A stretch of DNA of 15,496 nucleotides from Lachnoclostridium sp. UBA3320 (GCA_002361175.1 DESG01000147.1:732-16227); one strand, 5' to 3'. Counted from the stretch's first letter, positions 1-7,531 are shown. The notes: generated by a model not told the origin, from the letters alone. Numbers and translations: made by a program.

Positions 1-29
1 GTAACCGTCAAACGGAAGGAAGTTTTTGA

Positions 30-407
30 ATGCCTTGGTGGAAAAGACTTATATTTTCAGTTATCAGTCTTATATGGGGGTTTGTATCCCTTGATTACTT
101 ATATTACGCATTTTCAAAGCTGACCAATGCTAAAGGAAAGCCAGAGAACTATAAGCCAGAAAGTGATGGCATAATGCAGCTAATAGGTCTTTTTATGTTT
201 ATATTATGGTTCTGCATAAACGCATTCTATTTCTGGCTGCTTAAAAAATCATCACTACAAATAGATGTAGTTGAAGAAGATTACAAGACTGGCAAGCAGA
301 CAATTAAAAAAAAGTGGTTTGACATAATTTTGCAAGCTGCATTTATCTTAACAGGGATTATAATACGTTGGGCATATATTATTTATATATATATTCCAAA
401 TGCATAG
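30..407 (+). CDS. Small three-helix membrane protein, function unknown
   Basis: A 125-residue protein that I do not recognise. Three hydrophobic stretches look like membrane helices, at about residues 7-28, 49-71 and 98-121. A charged, Lys/Glu-rich loop of about 25 residues separates helices 2 and 3. There is no cleavable signal peptide and no obvious catalytic motif. The ATG start is supported by a GGAAGGAAG-like ribosome binding site at 14-22. Nothing upstream is visible, so it could be the last gene of an operon that begins outside the window. It is followed by about 100 bases and then the tRNA promoter. It is probably a real gene, given its codon pattern and ribosome binding site, but no role can be assigned. 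Confidence 0.7.
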   Translation: MPWWKRLIFSVISLIWGFVSLDYLYYAFSKLTNAKGKPENYKPESDGIMQLIGLFMFILWFCINAFYFWLLKKSSLQIDVVEEDYKTGKQTIKKKWFDIILQAAFILTGIIIRWAYIIYIYIPNA

Positions 408-444
408 TCAATATTTTTATAGAAAAATATATGAATTTTAATTC

Positions 445-473
445 TTGACAAATTTTTAATATCAATATACACT
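445..473 (+). promoter_or_regulatory. Sigma-A-type promoter for tRNA-Thr
   Basis: A perfect -35 box TTGACA at 445-450 is followed after 17 bases by TACACT at 468-473, a 4/6 match to the -10 consensus. An alternative -10, TATACA at 466-471, has a 15-base spacer. The site lies about 35 bases before the mature tRNA, the expected distance for a stable-RNA gene. Confidence 0.6.
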
Positions 474-507
474 ATAGTATGTAGTGTAGTTGACATAAGC
501 TAGCAAT

Positions 508-580
508 GCTGAAATAGCTCAGTTGGTAGAGCACTTCACTCGTAATGAAGGGGTCGTGGGTTCAAGTCCCATTTTCAGCT
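508..580 (+). tRNA. tRNA-Thr, anticodon CGU
   Basis: A full cloverleaf can be drawn. The acceptor stem GCTGAAA (508-514) pairs with TTTCAGC (573-579). The D arm contains AGCTCAGTTGGTAGAGC. The anticodon stem CTTCA/TGAAG encloses the loop CTCGTAA, giving anticodon CGT, which reads the Thr codon ACG. The T arm contains GGTTCAAGTCC. The CCA end is not encoded. It is a single gene with its own promoter and terminator, and no integrase or attachment-site repeat was seen beside it. Confidence 0.95.
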
Positions 581-604
581 TATTAAGCAGATTACAGGTA
601 TTAT

Positions 605-645
605 TAAAAAGCTCTTGGAATTTAAACATTTCAAGGCTTTTTTAT
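605..645 (+). terminator. Rho-independent terminator after tRNA-Thr
   Basis: AAAAAGC-CTTG-AA at 606-620 (two single-base bulges) pairs with TTTCAAGGCTTTTT at about 629-642, and a T run follows. It lies 25 bases after the tRNA and should end the tRNA transcript. Confidence 0.7.
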
Positions 646-682
646 TTTTGTAATTGTTAGTAGGAATAGTTTATATATCCTG

Positions 683-721
683 CCATATAAATATATAAAA
701 AACTATATATTTATATGGAGG
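683..721 (+). promoter_or_regulatory. Perfect 15-bp hairpin covering the ribosome binding site of the GH18 gene
   Basis: CCATATAAATATATA (683-697) and its exact complement at 704-718 are separated by the six-base loop AAAAAC. The right arm ends on the first two G of the GGAGG ribosome binding site (717-721), which lies 6 bases before the TTG start at 728. In a transcript that includes both arms, the stem would hide part of the binding site and could lower translation. If transcription starts inside the palindrome it would instead act as a DNA site. No convincing promoter could be chosen here, and the AT-rich sequence makes any -10 call ambiguous. Confidence 0.6.
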
Positions 722-727
722 TCTGTT

Positions 728-1870
728 TTGGAAATATATGTAGTAAAACAAGGCGATACTATTGATACCATTGCAAATGAGTTTCAGGTACAGGCTAGTG
801 AAATTGCTTTTATAAATCAGATTTCATATCCTTACCCTCTTGTAATTGGGCAAGCACTTTTAATACCTGTTCAAGATGATTTACAGCAAAATAAAAGGTC
901 AGTCACGGTGAACGGATATGCTTATCCATATATTAATTCAAAAGTATTACAGACAACTCTGCCTTATCTTACAGTATTGTCTGTTTTTTCTTATGGTTTT
1001 ACAACTGAAGGAGAGTTAATTCCACCACGTTTAGATGATACTGAGATGATAAATACAGCACTGCAGTTTGGCACAGAACCAGTGCTTACTCTTACACCAA
1101 TGGATGAAAATGAAAGATTTAATAATAATCTTATATCTGTATTAGTACACAGCAATAGTATACAAGAAGTTCTTATACAAAATATTCTTGAAATGCTCAG
1201 GCGCAAAAGTTTCAGTGGAGTAGATGTTGATTTTGAATATATAAAAGCAGAGGATAGAGACTTTTTTACTTCTTTTGTAGCAAAGCTTACAACAGAACTT
1301 AACGCCTATGGTTATATGGTTTCTGTTGCACTAGCTCCAAAAACGTCCTCAGAACAGAAAGGACTTTTATATGAAGGGAAAGACTATGGCGGACTTGGAG
1401 CAGCAGCAAATAGCTGTCTTTTAATGACATATGAGTGGGGATATAAATATAGTCAACCAATGGCAGTAGCACCAATTAATAAGGTAAGGCAAGTAGTAGA
1501 ATATGCTGTTACGCAGATACCACGAGATAAAATTGATTTAGGCATACCAAATTATGGATATGACTGGCCTTTGCCATATGTACAGGGAGAGACATCAGCA
1601 AGGACTATTGGCAATATACAGGCTATAGAGATTGCACTAGACAATGGTGCACAAATAAAATTTGATGAAACTGCACAAACTCCATATTTTAATTATACAG
1701 CAGACGGAATTGACCATGAAGTGTGGTTTGAAGATGTTAGAAGTATGAATGCAAAGTTTTCACTGCTTGAGGAGTTTAAGCTGCGTGGTATGGGATATTG
1801 GCAGATAATGCGCTTATTTCTTGCAAATTGGGTACTTTTAGAAAGTCGCTTTAATATTATTAAAAGATAA
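728..1870 (+). CDS. LysM-GH18 peptidoglycan hydrolase (YaaH/SleL-like spore cortex enzyme)
   Basis: This 380-residue protein has one LysM peptidoglycan-binding domain at about residues 3-47 and then a GH18 glycosidase barrel at about 60-370. The GH18 active-site motif reads SGVDVDFEY at 163-171, with the catalytic acid at Glu170. The C-terminal GMGYWQ motif (354-359) is the usual last strand of this spore-associated subgroup. There is no signal peptide, as expected for family members that are loaded onto the forming spore by LysM. Relatives (YaaH, YdhD, SleL) cleave cortical peptidoglycan at N-acetylglucosamine during germination. The start is TTG with GGAGG at 717-721; no ATG lies near. Expression may be limited by the hairpin over the binding site. 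The family is clear, but its exact substrate and stage of action are inferred. Confidence 0.88.
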   Translation: MEIYVVKQGDTIDTIANEFQVQASEIAFINQISYPYPLVIGQALLIPVQDDLQQNKRSVTVNGYAYPYINSKVLQTTLPYLTVLSVFSYGFTTEGELIPPRLDDTEMINTALQFGTEPVLTLTPMDENERFNNNLISVLVHSNSIQEVLIQNILEMLRRKSFSGVDVDFEYIKAEDRDFFTSFVAKLTTELNAYGYMVSVALAPKTSSEQKGLLYEGKDYGGLGAAANSCLLMTYEWGYKYSQPMAVAPINKVRQVVEYAVTQIPRDKIDLGIPNYGYDWPLPYVQGETSARTIGNIQAIEIALDNGAQIKFDETAQTPYFNYTADGIDHEVWFEDVRSMNAKFSLLEEFKLRGMGYWQIMRLFLANWVLLESRFNIIKR

Positions 1871-1886
1871 ATATTGTAAAATTGTA

Positions 1887-1914
1887 TTGACAAACATACT
1901 ATTGGTATGATAAT
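1887..1914 (+). promoter_or_regulatory. Promoter of the TetR-family gene
   Basis: A perfect -35 box TTGACA at 1887-1892 is followed after 16 bases by GATAAT at 1909-1914 (5/6 match). Operator 1 fills the spacer between the two boxes, so a bound repressor would block RNA polymerase. Confidence 0.7.
1893..1909 (+). promoter_or_regulatory. TetR operator 1 (palindrome in promoter spacer)
   Basis: The site reads, on the minus strand, CATACCAATAGTATGTT. It is a CATAC-N5-GTATG palindrome and matches operator 2 at 15 of 17 positions when inverted. It sits between the -35 and -10 boxes of the regulator's promoter, the classic place for autorepression. Confidence 0.65.
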
Positions 1915-1922
1915 ATATAAAA

Positions 1923-1939
1923 CATACCAACCGTATGTT
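1923..1939 (+). promoter_or_regulatory. TetR operator 2 (palindrome downstream of -10)
   Basis: The site is CATACCAACCGTATGTT, again CATAC-N5-GTATG, extended to AACATAC/GTATGTT. Its centre is 30 bases, about three helical turns, from that of operator 1. It covers the probable transcription start and ends just before the ribosome binding site GAGGTG (1943-1948). Confidence 0.65.
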
Positions 1940-1956
1940 AGAGAGGTGAAGAAATA

Positions 1957-2610
1957 GTGTCAAGAAATAAACATCCAGAAGAAACCGTTAATTTAATATT
2001 GGATGTTGCTTTTCGCTTATTTATGGAAAAAGGGTATGAGCATACTTCCATTCAGGATATTATTGATAATTTAGGCGGTCTTAGCAAAGGTGCTATCTAT
2101 CATCATTTTAAATCAAAAGAAGATATTTTAATTGCTGTTACAGATAGAATGACGGCTGAGTCTAATCAGATGCTTGCAGTTATCCGTGACCGTTCCGATC
2201 TTAATGGTAAGGAAAAATTGAAAACAATTTTTAAAAAATCAATCAGCCGACCAGTACAGAATGATATTTTTACAGTAGCTCCAGATTTTCATAATAACCC
2301 AAAACTTCTTTTCAGTCTTTTGCATGATACTATAGAGCAAGCAGCACCAAACTATATTTTACCAATAATTGAACAGGGTATTTCCGATGGTTCTATTAAA
2401 ACAGATTATCCAGAGCAGTTGGCAGAGCTAATTTTACTTGTAGCCAATGTCTGGATGAATCCTATGATATTTGACAGTTCTGTGGAAGAATCCTACTGTA
2501 AGTTTATGGTATTTAGCCAGATGTTACAAGGCTTTGGATTAGATATTGTAGATAGTGAAATGTTAGAAAGACTGCAAGAATTAGCATCTATCTATCAAAA
2601 AAATAAGTAA
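1957..2610 (+). CDS. TetR/AcrR-family transcriptional repressor
   Basis: This 217-residue protein has the usual TetR layout: an N-terminal helix-turn-helix at about residues 28-50 (TSIQDIIDNLGGLSKGAIYHHF) and a helical ligand-binding C-terminal part. The Y-HHF-SKEDIL stretch just after the recognition helix is characteristic. The start is GTG, 8 bases after GAGGTG. Two copies of one palindrome overlap its promoter, which strongly suggests that it represses itself. The next gene is an MFS exporter preceded by a half-copy of the same operator, so the likely job is drug- or metabolite-responsive control of that exporter. The ligand cannot be read from the sequence. A hairpin terminator directly follows the stop codon. 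Confidence 0.9.
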   Translation: MSRNKHPEETVNLILDVAFRLFMEKGYEHTSIQDIIDNLGGLSKGAIYHHFKSKEDILIAVTDRMTAESNQMLAVIRDRSDLNGKEKLKTIFKKSISRPVQNDIFTVAPDFHNNPKLLFSLLHDTIEQAAPNYILPIIEQGISDGSIKTDYPEQLAELILLVANVWMNPMIFDSSVEESYCKFMVFSQMLQGFGLDIVDSEMLERLQELASIYQKNK

Positions 2611-2612
2611 AA

Positions 2613-2645
2613 ATCTGCCTTTTAAAATGGGCAGATATATTTTTA
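2613..2645 (+). terminator. Terminator between tetR-type gene and MFS exporter
   Basis: ATCTGCC (2613-2619) pairs with GGCAGAT (2630-2636), with a 10-base loop and then ATATTTTT. It follows the repressor stop by 2 bases. It implies that the exporter is transcribed at least partly from its own promoter downstream. Confidence 0.65.
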
Positions 2646-2653
2646 AGCAAATA

Positions 2654-2674
2654 CATACCAACGTGCGGTATAAT
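2654..2674 (+). promoter_or_regulatory. Probable MFS promoter with half-operator
   Basis: A perfect -10 box TATAAT lies at 2669-2674, about 50 bases before the exporter start; no good -35 box is visible. Just upstream, 2653-2662 repeats ten bases of operator 2 (ACATACCAAC). The right half is degenerate (CGGTAT instead of CGTATG). A small hairpin, ATTCTG/CAGAAT at 2685-2701, follows in the leader. Confidence 0.45.
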
Positions 2675-2722
2675 AAAAATATGCATTCTGATAAACAGAA
2701 TAGAAAAATGGAGGTTTTAAAT

Positions 2723-3961
2723 TTGAAACAAAAATTATTTTCAAAGGATTTTACATTGGTTGTAATTGGTCAGATTATCTCTTTATTTGGCAATGCAATG
2801 ATAAGATTTGCATTGCCACTATACTTATTAAACTTGACAGGCTCATCAACGCTCTATGGAACTGTTACAGCATGTGCTTTTATTCCTGCTATTTTACTTT
2901 CACCTATTGGTGGTATCGTTGCAGACAGAGTAAATAAAAGAAATATTATGGTAATACTAGATTTTTTTACGGCAGCAGTTATTATAGCTTTTTCCTTGCT
3001 TATGAATGAAGTAAATCTTATTGTTCTTGTAACAATTACATTGATGCTTTTATATGGTATTGCAAGTGCGTATCAACCATCTGTACAGGCAAGCATTCCT
3101 GTGCTTATTAGTCAGGATAACTTTATGGCGGCAAATTCTGTTATCAATACAATAAGTTCATTTGCATCTTTAATAGGTCCTGTTCTTGGAGGAATTTTAT
3201 ATAGTGCATACGGCTTAGAGCCTATATTGTTGGTTTGCGCAGTATGCTTTATTATATCAGCAGTTATGGAAATTTTTATTAAAATACCATTTAAGAGACA
3301 AGCCTTAGATGGCAGTATATTAAAGATGGCCAGAACTGATTTTGCAAAAAGTATTTGCTTTATCCGAAAAGAAAAGCCTATTATTGAAAAAGTTCTTCTT
3401 GTAATTTGTGGAATTAATTTGTTTTTATCGGCAATGATTATTGTCGCCATGCCATATTTGATAACAGAAGTGTTGAATTTAGATGCTGTGCAAGCAAACA
3501 GATTTTATGGCTTTGCAGAGGGTACACTGGCAATGGGCGGATTAATAGGTGGTATTGGTTCAGGTATTTTTGCAAACAAACTGGTGATTAAAAAATCAGG
3601 TAATTTGGTTATAGCTTGTACTTTATGTGTATTTCCCATTGGTTTTGCTTTGATACTGTTTTCATCTGGGGTAATAAATTATGTGGTTATAACAGTGTGC
3701 TGTTTTGCAATTATGGTATTTTCAACAATTTTTACTGTACAGATGATGTCTTTTATCCAAAGAGAAACTCCGCAAGATTTAATTGGAAAGGTAATTGCTG
3801 TTATTTTAACTGTTTCAATGTGTGCGCAGCCATTGGGAAATGTATTATATGGTGTCTTATTTGAAATTTGTAAAGGATATGAATATGTTGTTGTATTATT
3901 TTCAAGTGTTGTATCATCTATAATAGCTATTAATGCAAGAAATATTTTCAAGAAACTTTAA
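2723..3961 (+). CDS. MFS efflux transporter, probable drug exporter
   Basis: This is a 412-residue membrane protein with about 10-12 hydrophobic helices. The major-facilitator loop-2/3 motif GGIVADRVNKR is at residues 63-73, and a second GG-rich turn (GGLIGGIGSG) marks the start of the second half. The family moves small molecules by proton antiport, mostly outward. I chose the TTG at 2723 because GGAGG (2710-2714) lies 8 bases before it and the resulting start, MKQKLFSKDFTLVV, fits relatives. The in-frame ATG at 2627 lies inside the upstream terminator hairpin and has no binding site. Its place behind a TetR repressor, with a shared operator half-site, suggests substrate-induced export. The substrate is unknown. 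Confidence 0.88.
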   Translation: MKQKLFSKDFTLVVIGQIISLFGNAMIRFALPLYLLNLTGSSTLYGTVTACAFIPAILLSPIGGIVADRVNKRNIMVILDFFTAAVIIAFSLLMNEVNLIVLVTITLMLLYGIASAYQPSVQASIPVLISQDNFMAANSVINTISSFASLIGPVLGGILYSAYGLEPILLVCAVCFIISAVMEIFIKIPFKRQALDGSILKMARTDFAKSICFIRKEKPIIEKVLLVICGINLFLSAMIIVAMPYLITEVLNLDAVQANRFYGFAEGTLAMGGLIGGIGSGIFANKLVIKKSGNLVIACTLCVFPIGFALILFSSGVINYVVITVCCFAIMVFSTIFTVQMMSFIQRETPQDLIGKVIAVILTVSMCAQPLGNVLYGVLFEICKGYEYVVVLFSSVVSSIIAINARNIFKKL

Positions 3962-4060
3962 ACCAAATAGAATTAAAAGATAAAAAATATGTATAATAAC
4001 ATTTTTTTTGCAAATGTTAAATGGTAGCAGAAAAAGCGAAACTTTGAAAGGAGTACAGAA

Positions 4061-4972
4061 TTGTACTACAATATTGTAAATGGCGAAATATACAAGACTA
4101 ATGAACAAGATTTTTGGAACTGTGATAGGGGAATATGTGTTTTTAAATTGTCGGAGTGGAATGAAGAACATATATTAAGAGAAAAGACAGGTATATGGCA
4201 TCAAGCTGGACAAATACATTTCTGTAAAATGGAAAAACATATGGACTATATGTTTGGAACGTTTAGAATACCATCTAAGGAAAAGGGCGGCAGGGATATA
4301 ATATTTGCATTATATATAACAAAAAAAATGATAATTATACTTGATGATGATGGAGAAACAAAAGAAGCAGTAAAAAAGCTTGTTGCAGGTCCACTGCGGA
4401 AAAATTACAATCTCTGGCATTTTTTGTATGATTTTTTGCTGCTATTTATAAATGAAGATTTAATGTTTCTTGAAAAAATTGAACGTGATATTGCAGTTAT
4501 TGAAGAAGATGTGCTTGAAGGCAGAGCAGAGAAATTTAGTTATCGTATGTTGTATTTAAAGAAATTAATAGCTAAGTTTTATCATTATTATATACAGCTT
4601 AAAGTTATTGGGGATGAATTGTCCACTGATGAAAATGGTTTTTTTGGCGATAAAGATATTAAAATATTTGATACATTTTCTGACAAAATGGAAAGGCTTG
4701 CAGATGAAACGCAGCTTTTAAGAGAGTACGCAATGCAAGTGCAAGATGTATATCAGTCAGAGATAGAAATCGGACAAAATGATGTTATGAAAGTACTTAC
4801 GATTGTTACTACAATATTTTTGCCGCTGACACTTATTGCAGGGTGGTATGGTATGAACTTTGAACATATGCCTGAGCTTAAATACAAATATTCATATCCG
4901 ATTGTTGTCTTTGTAAGTATATTAATAATATTTGGAAGTTTGCTGTATTTTAAAAAGAAAAGGTTTTTGTAG
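4061..4972 (+). CDS. corA: CorA-family magnesium/divalent metal ion channel
   Basis: This 303-residue protein has the CorA plan: a large cytoplasmic N-terminal domain ending in a long helix (about residues 125-240), then two C-terminal membrane helices at about 243-263 and 280-297. The signature GMN, which forms the ion selectivity filter, is at 264-266 within YGMNFEHMP. A basic tail (KKKRFL) ends the protein, as is usual. CorA pentamers let Mg2+ (sometimes Co2+ or Ni2+) flow into the cell. The TTG start lies 7 bases after AAAGGAG (4047-4053). The 99 bases before it hold a TATAAT at 3992-3997 and a weak AT-rich hairpin, AACATTT/AAATGTT. No Mg2+ riboswitch is visible in that short leader. Confidence 0.9.
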   Translation: MYYNIVNGEIYKTNEQDFWNCDRGICVFKLSEWNEEHILREKTGIWHQAGQIHFCKMEKHMDYMFGTFRIPSKEKGGRDIIFALYITKKMIIILDDDGETKEAVKKLVAGPLRKNYNLWHFLYDFLLLFINEDLMFLEKIERDIAVIEEDVLEGRAEKFSYRMLYLKKLIAKFYHYYIQLKVIGDELSTDENGFFGDKDIKIFDTFSDKMERLADETQLLREYAMQVQDVYQSEIEIGQNDVMKVLTIVTTIFLPLTLIAGWYGMNFEHMPELKYKYSYPIVVFVSILIIFGSLLYFKKKRFL

Positions 4973-5045
4973 AACCTTGTGGGAATAAAGTAATTAAGTT
5001 TGTCATAGCATAAAGTAAAGTCGTAAGGTATCTCTGAGAGGTTTT

Positions 5046-5969
5046 ATGAGGCGTAAATTTATTATTGTTATGTTGGCTTTACTTGTGCTGTTATTTGTGG
5101 TGTTTCCAGATATAGCAAGCCGTGGAGCGGGAAATGGTCTTCTTCTGTGGTTTAATGTGATAATTCCCTCCTTGTGTCCATTTATGATTATTTCTACTAT
5201 GCTTATAAAATTAAATGTCACCAATTTTATAAGCAGTATCTTTTATCCTGTGTTACACAAAATTTTTAAACTTTCAAAAGATGGCTGTTATCCAGCTGTT
5301 ATAGGAATGTTGTCAGGCTACCCACTTGGTGCAAAGACAGTGGCAGATTTATATAAAATAAATTTGTTGACCCACAAAGAAGCACAATATCTTATTGGCT
5401 TTTGCAATAATGCAAGTCCTATGTTTATGCTTGAATATATAGGTGTAAAGTGTATGGGTCTTAAACAGCCTATAATTATGTTAGTAATACTATATTTGTC
5501 TGCATTTATTAACGCATTTCTTGAATTTTATAATTCTGTGAATGAATCTTATGACACAGGAAATACTGATATAAAGAAAAAAAATTGTTCAGTTATGGAA
5601 GCTTTGGACGAAAGTATTTTAGGAGCAGCAGTTACACTTGTAAAAGTTGGCGGCTATATAATGTTATTTTCAATTTTTACTGAACTTTTGCAAAGTATGG
5701 TAACAGTTAATGATATGTTTAAAATAGTTGGTTCAGGCTTGCTTGAAATTACTACAGGCGGAGAAATGCTTTCTGGTGCACAACTTTCTTTATATATTAA
5801 ATGTATATTGATAAGTGCCTTTTGCGCATTTGGTGGTATGTCAAGTGTAGCGCAGACTTCAAGTGTACTTATTGGGACAGACCTTTCAACTAAAAGATAT
5901 ATTTTTGTGAAAATAAGGCAAGCTTTAATAGCAGGAGTACTTGCAGCAGTTATATTTTATTTTGTATAA
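5046..5969 (+). CDS. YlbJ-like sporulation integral membrane protein (nucleoside-recognition/Gate family)
   Basis: This polytopic protein of 307 residues has about eight hydrophobic segments. Features shared with YlbJ are PSLCPFMI (41-48), SGYPLGAKTVADL (90-102), FCNNASPMF (119-127), and a C-terminal repeat of the same theme (GLLEITTGG, then AFGGMSSVAQ). YlbJ is needed for sporulation in Bacillus, and related Gate-domain proteins move small molecules across membranes. Bacillus YlbJ is about 100 residues longer, so this is a compact member and its exact role is inferred. The ATG is preceded by GAGAGG at 5036-5041, only 4 bases away. No terminator is seen on either side, and the 73-base gap after corA leaves joint transcription possible. 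Confidence 0.72.
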   Translation: MRRKFIIVMLALLVLLFVVFPDIASRGAGNGLLLWFNVIIPSLCPFMIISTMLIKLNVTNFISSIFYPVLHKIFKLSKDGCYPAVIGMLSGYPLGAKTVADLYKINLLTHKEAQYLIGFCNNASPMFMLEYIGVKCMGLKQPIIMLVILYLSAFINAFLEFYNSVNESYDTGNTDIKKKNCSVMEALDESILGAAVTLVKVGGYIMLFSIFTELLQSMVTVNDMFKIVGSGLLEITTGGEMLSGAQLSLYIKCILISAFCAFGGMSSVAQTSSVLIGTDLSTKRYIFVKIRQALIAGVLAAVIFYFV

Positions 5970-6010
5970 TCATATTAGACATAAAGATATTATAGGTGTA
6001 TAATCATATT
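5963..6010 (+). repeat. 14-bp direct repeat across the stop codon of the YlbJ-like gene
   Basis: TGTATAATCATATT occurs at 5963-5976 and again at 5997-6010, 34 bases apart. The first copy contains the TAA stop of the YlbJ-like gene. The second contains the -10 box of the apeA promoter. It may be a small local duplication or chance in AT-rich DNA. Confidence 0.5.
5976..6004 (+). promoter_or_regulatory. Sigma-A-type promoter of the M18 aminopeptidase gene
   Basis: TAGACA (5976-5981, 5/6 match to -35) is followed after 17 bases by a perfect TATAAT (5999-6004). In the leader, AAACCAT/ATGGTTT at 6014-6031 forms a 7-bp hairpin with a 4-base loop and no T run. Confidence 0.65.
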
Positions 6011-6075
6011 GGCAAACCATACTGATGGTTTAAAAATACATAATAATATATAAGAGCTAAGAATTGGAGGATATT

Positions 6076-7455
6076 ATGGAGAGAAAAAATGCGTGGAAAG
6101 ATTATTCAGAAAAAGATTTAAAAGAACTGGAAAATCTTTGCAAAGATTACTGTAGTTTTTTATCTAAATGCAAGACAGAGAGGGAATGTACTAAGGAAAT
6201 TATAAAACTTGCAAAAGAAAAAGGATATATTTCTTTAGAAAGTGTAATAGCAGACGGTAAGCCACTTACAAAAGGAGATAAGATTTATGCTGTGTGCATG
6301 AATAAATCTGTTGCATTGTTTAATATTGGCAACAATGCTTTAGAAGCTGGAATGAATATACTTGGTGCGCATATTGATTCACCACGTATAGATATTAAAC
6401 AAAATCCTTTGTATGAAGAAAGTGATTTGACATATTTTGATACACATTATTATGGAGGAATTAAAAAGTATCAATGGGTGACAATTCCTCTTGCAATTCA
6501 TGGAGTGGTAGTTAAAAAAGATGGAAGTAATGTTGAAGTATGTATAGGCGAAAAAGAAGAAGACCCTGTATTTTGTATAACAGATTTGCTTATACATCTT
6601 GCAGGAGAGCAGATGGACAAAAAAGCTGCAAAAGTTATAGAAGGAGAGAAGCTTGATTTACTTATCGGAAGCATTCCACTTAATGATGAAGAGAAAGATG
6701 CAGTTAAGAAAAATATATTAAAAATATTAGAAAATACCTATAACATAGAGGAAGAAGATTTTATGTCTGCTGAACTTGAAATAGTACCTGCTGGCAGTGC
6801 ACGTGAACTTGGTTTTGACAGAAGTATGATTATGTCTTATGGTCAAGATGACAGGGTTTGTGCATATACATCGCTTGTTGCAATGCTTGAGCAAGAAAAT
6901 GTGGACAAGACTTCCTGCTGCCTGCTTGTAGATAAAGAAGAGATAGGCAGTGTGGGTGCAACAGGTATGCGTTCGCATTTCTTTGAAAATACAGTTGCAG
7001 AACTTATAAATCTTGAAGGAGATTATTCAGAACTTAAATTAAAGCGTTGTCTTAAAAATAGCAGAATGCTTTCATCTGATGTAAATGCTGCATTTGACCC
7101 AATATTTGCAGATGCATTTGAGAAGAAAAATTCATCATACTGTGGCAGGGGTGTGGTATTTTGTAAGTTTACAGGAAGTCGTGGCAAATCAGGCTCTAAT
7201 GATGCCAATGCTGAATATCTTGCCACTTTACGCAAAATTATGGACGATAACAAAGTTAATTACCAAATGGCAGAACTTGGCAAAGTAGATGTAGGTGGCG
7301 GAGGTACGATTGCATATATCCTGTCACTTTATGGCATGGAAGTAATTGATTGTGGCGTAGCAGTACTAAATATGCACGCACCTTGGGAGGTTACAAGCAA
7401 GGCAGATGTATATGAAACCAAGAAATGTTATACAGCATTTCTTAAAGATGCATAA
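6076..7455 (+). CDS. apeA: M18-family zinc aminopeptidase
   Basis: A 459-residue cytosolic metallopeptidase that removes N-terminal, mostly acidic or neutral, residues from peptides. The two-zinc site can be read out: His99 in LGAHIDSPR, Asp258 in GQDDR, the Glu288-Glu289 pair in DKEEIGS (general base plus ligand), Asp335 in SSDVNAAFDP and His434 in NMHAPWE. All expected ligands are present and the length is normal for the ApeA branch. I chose the ATG at 6076, which has GGAGG (6066-6070) 5 bases before it. An in-frame TTG at 6064 overlaps that binding site and is rejected. It has its own promoter and a hairpin terminator, so it is probably a single-gene unit. Confidence 0.92.
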   Translation: MERKNAWKDYSEKDLKELENLCKDYCSFLSKCKTERECTKEIIKLAKEKGYISLESVIADGKPLTKGDKIYAVCMNKSVALFNIGNNALEAGMNILGAHIDSPRIDIKQNPLYEESDLTYFDTHYYGGIKKYQWVTIPLAIHGVVVKKDGSNVEVCIGEKEEDPVFCITDLLIHLAGEQMDKKAAKVIEGEKLDLLIGSIPLNDEEKDAVKKNILKILENTYNIEEEDFMSAELEIVPAGSARELGFDRSMIMSYGQDDRVCAYTSLVAMLEQENVDKTSCCLLVDKEEIGSVGATGMRSHFFENTVAELINLEGDYSELKLKRCLKNSRMLSSDVNAAFDPIFADAFEKKNSSYCGRGVVFCKFTGSRGKSGSNDANAEYLATLRKIMDDNKVNYQMAELGKVDVGGGGTIAYILSLYGMEVIDCGVAVLNMHAPWEVTSKADVYETKKCYTAFLKDA

Positions 7456-7477
7456 AATAAGATAATGAAAACTAGAG

Positions 7478-7510
7478 GTAGGCAGGCAAGATAATTGTCT
7501 GCCTACTTTA
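7478..7510 (+). terminator. Strong hairpin between apeA and mcrB
   Basis: GTAGGCAGGCAA (7478-7489) pairs with TTGTCTGCCTAC (7495-7506) over 12 bp with one G-U pair and a 5-base loop. The tail CTTTATAA is only weakly T-rich. It most likely ends the aminopeptidase transcript. It is also only 25 bases before the mcrB start, so it could serve as a leader hairpin of that gene. Confidence 0.6.
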
Positions 7511-7531
7511 TAAGGAAAGTGAGTAAATTAC

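Noticed and set aside
408..727. Integration site at the tRNA-Thr gene
   Set aside because: No repeat of the tRNA 3' end, no integrase and no island boundary are visible nearby.
2627..2722. N-terminal extension of the MFS exporter starting at ATG 2627
   Set aside because: It overlaps the terminator hairpin, has no ribosome binding site and contains the likely promoter; TTG 2723 has GGAGG at the right distance.
3616..3864. 82-residue open frame inside the MFS gene in another frame
   Set aside because: It overlaps conserved membrane helices of the exporter and has no start signal.
3962..4060. Magnesium riboswitch before corA
   Set aside because: The leader is under 100 bases, has only one weak AT-rich hairpin and none of the expected conserved structure.
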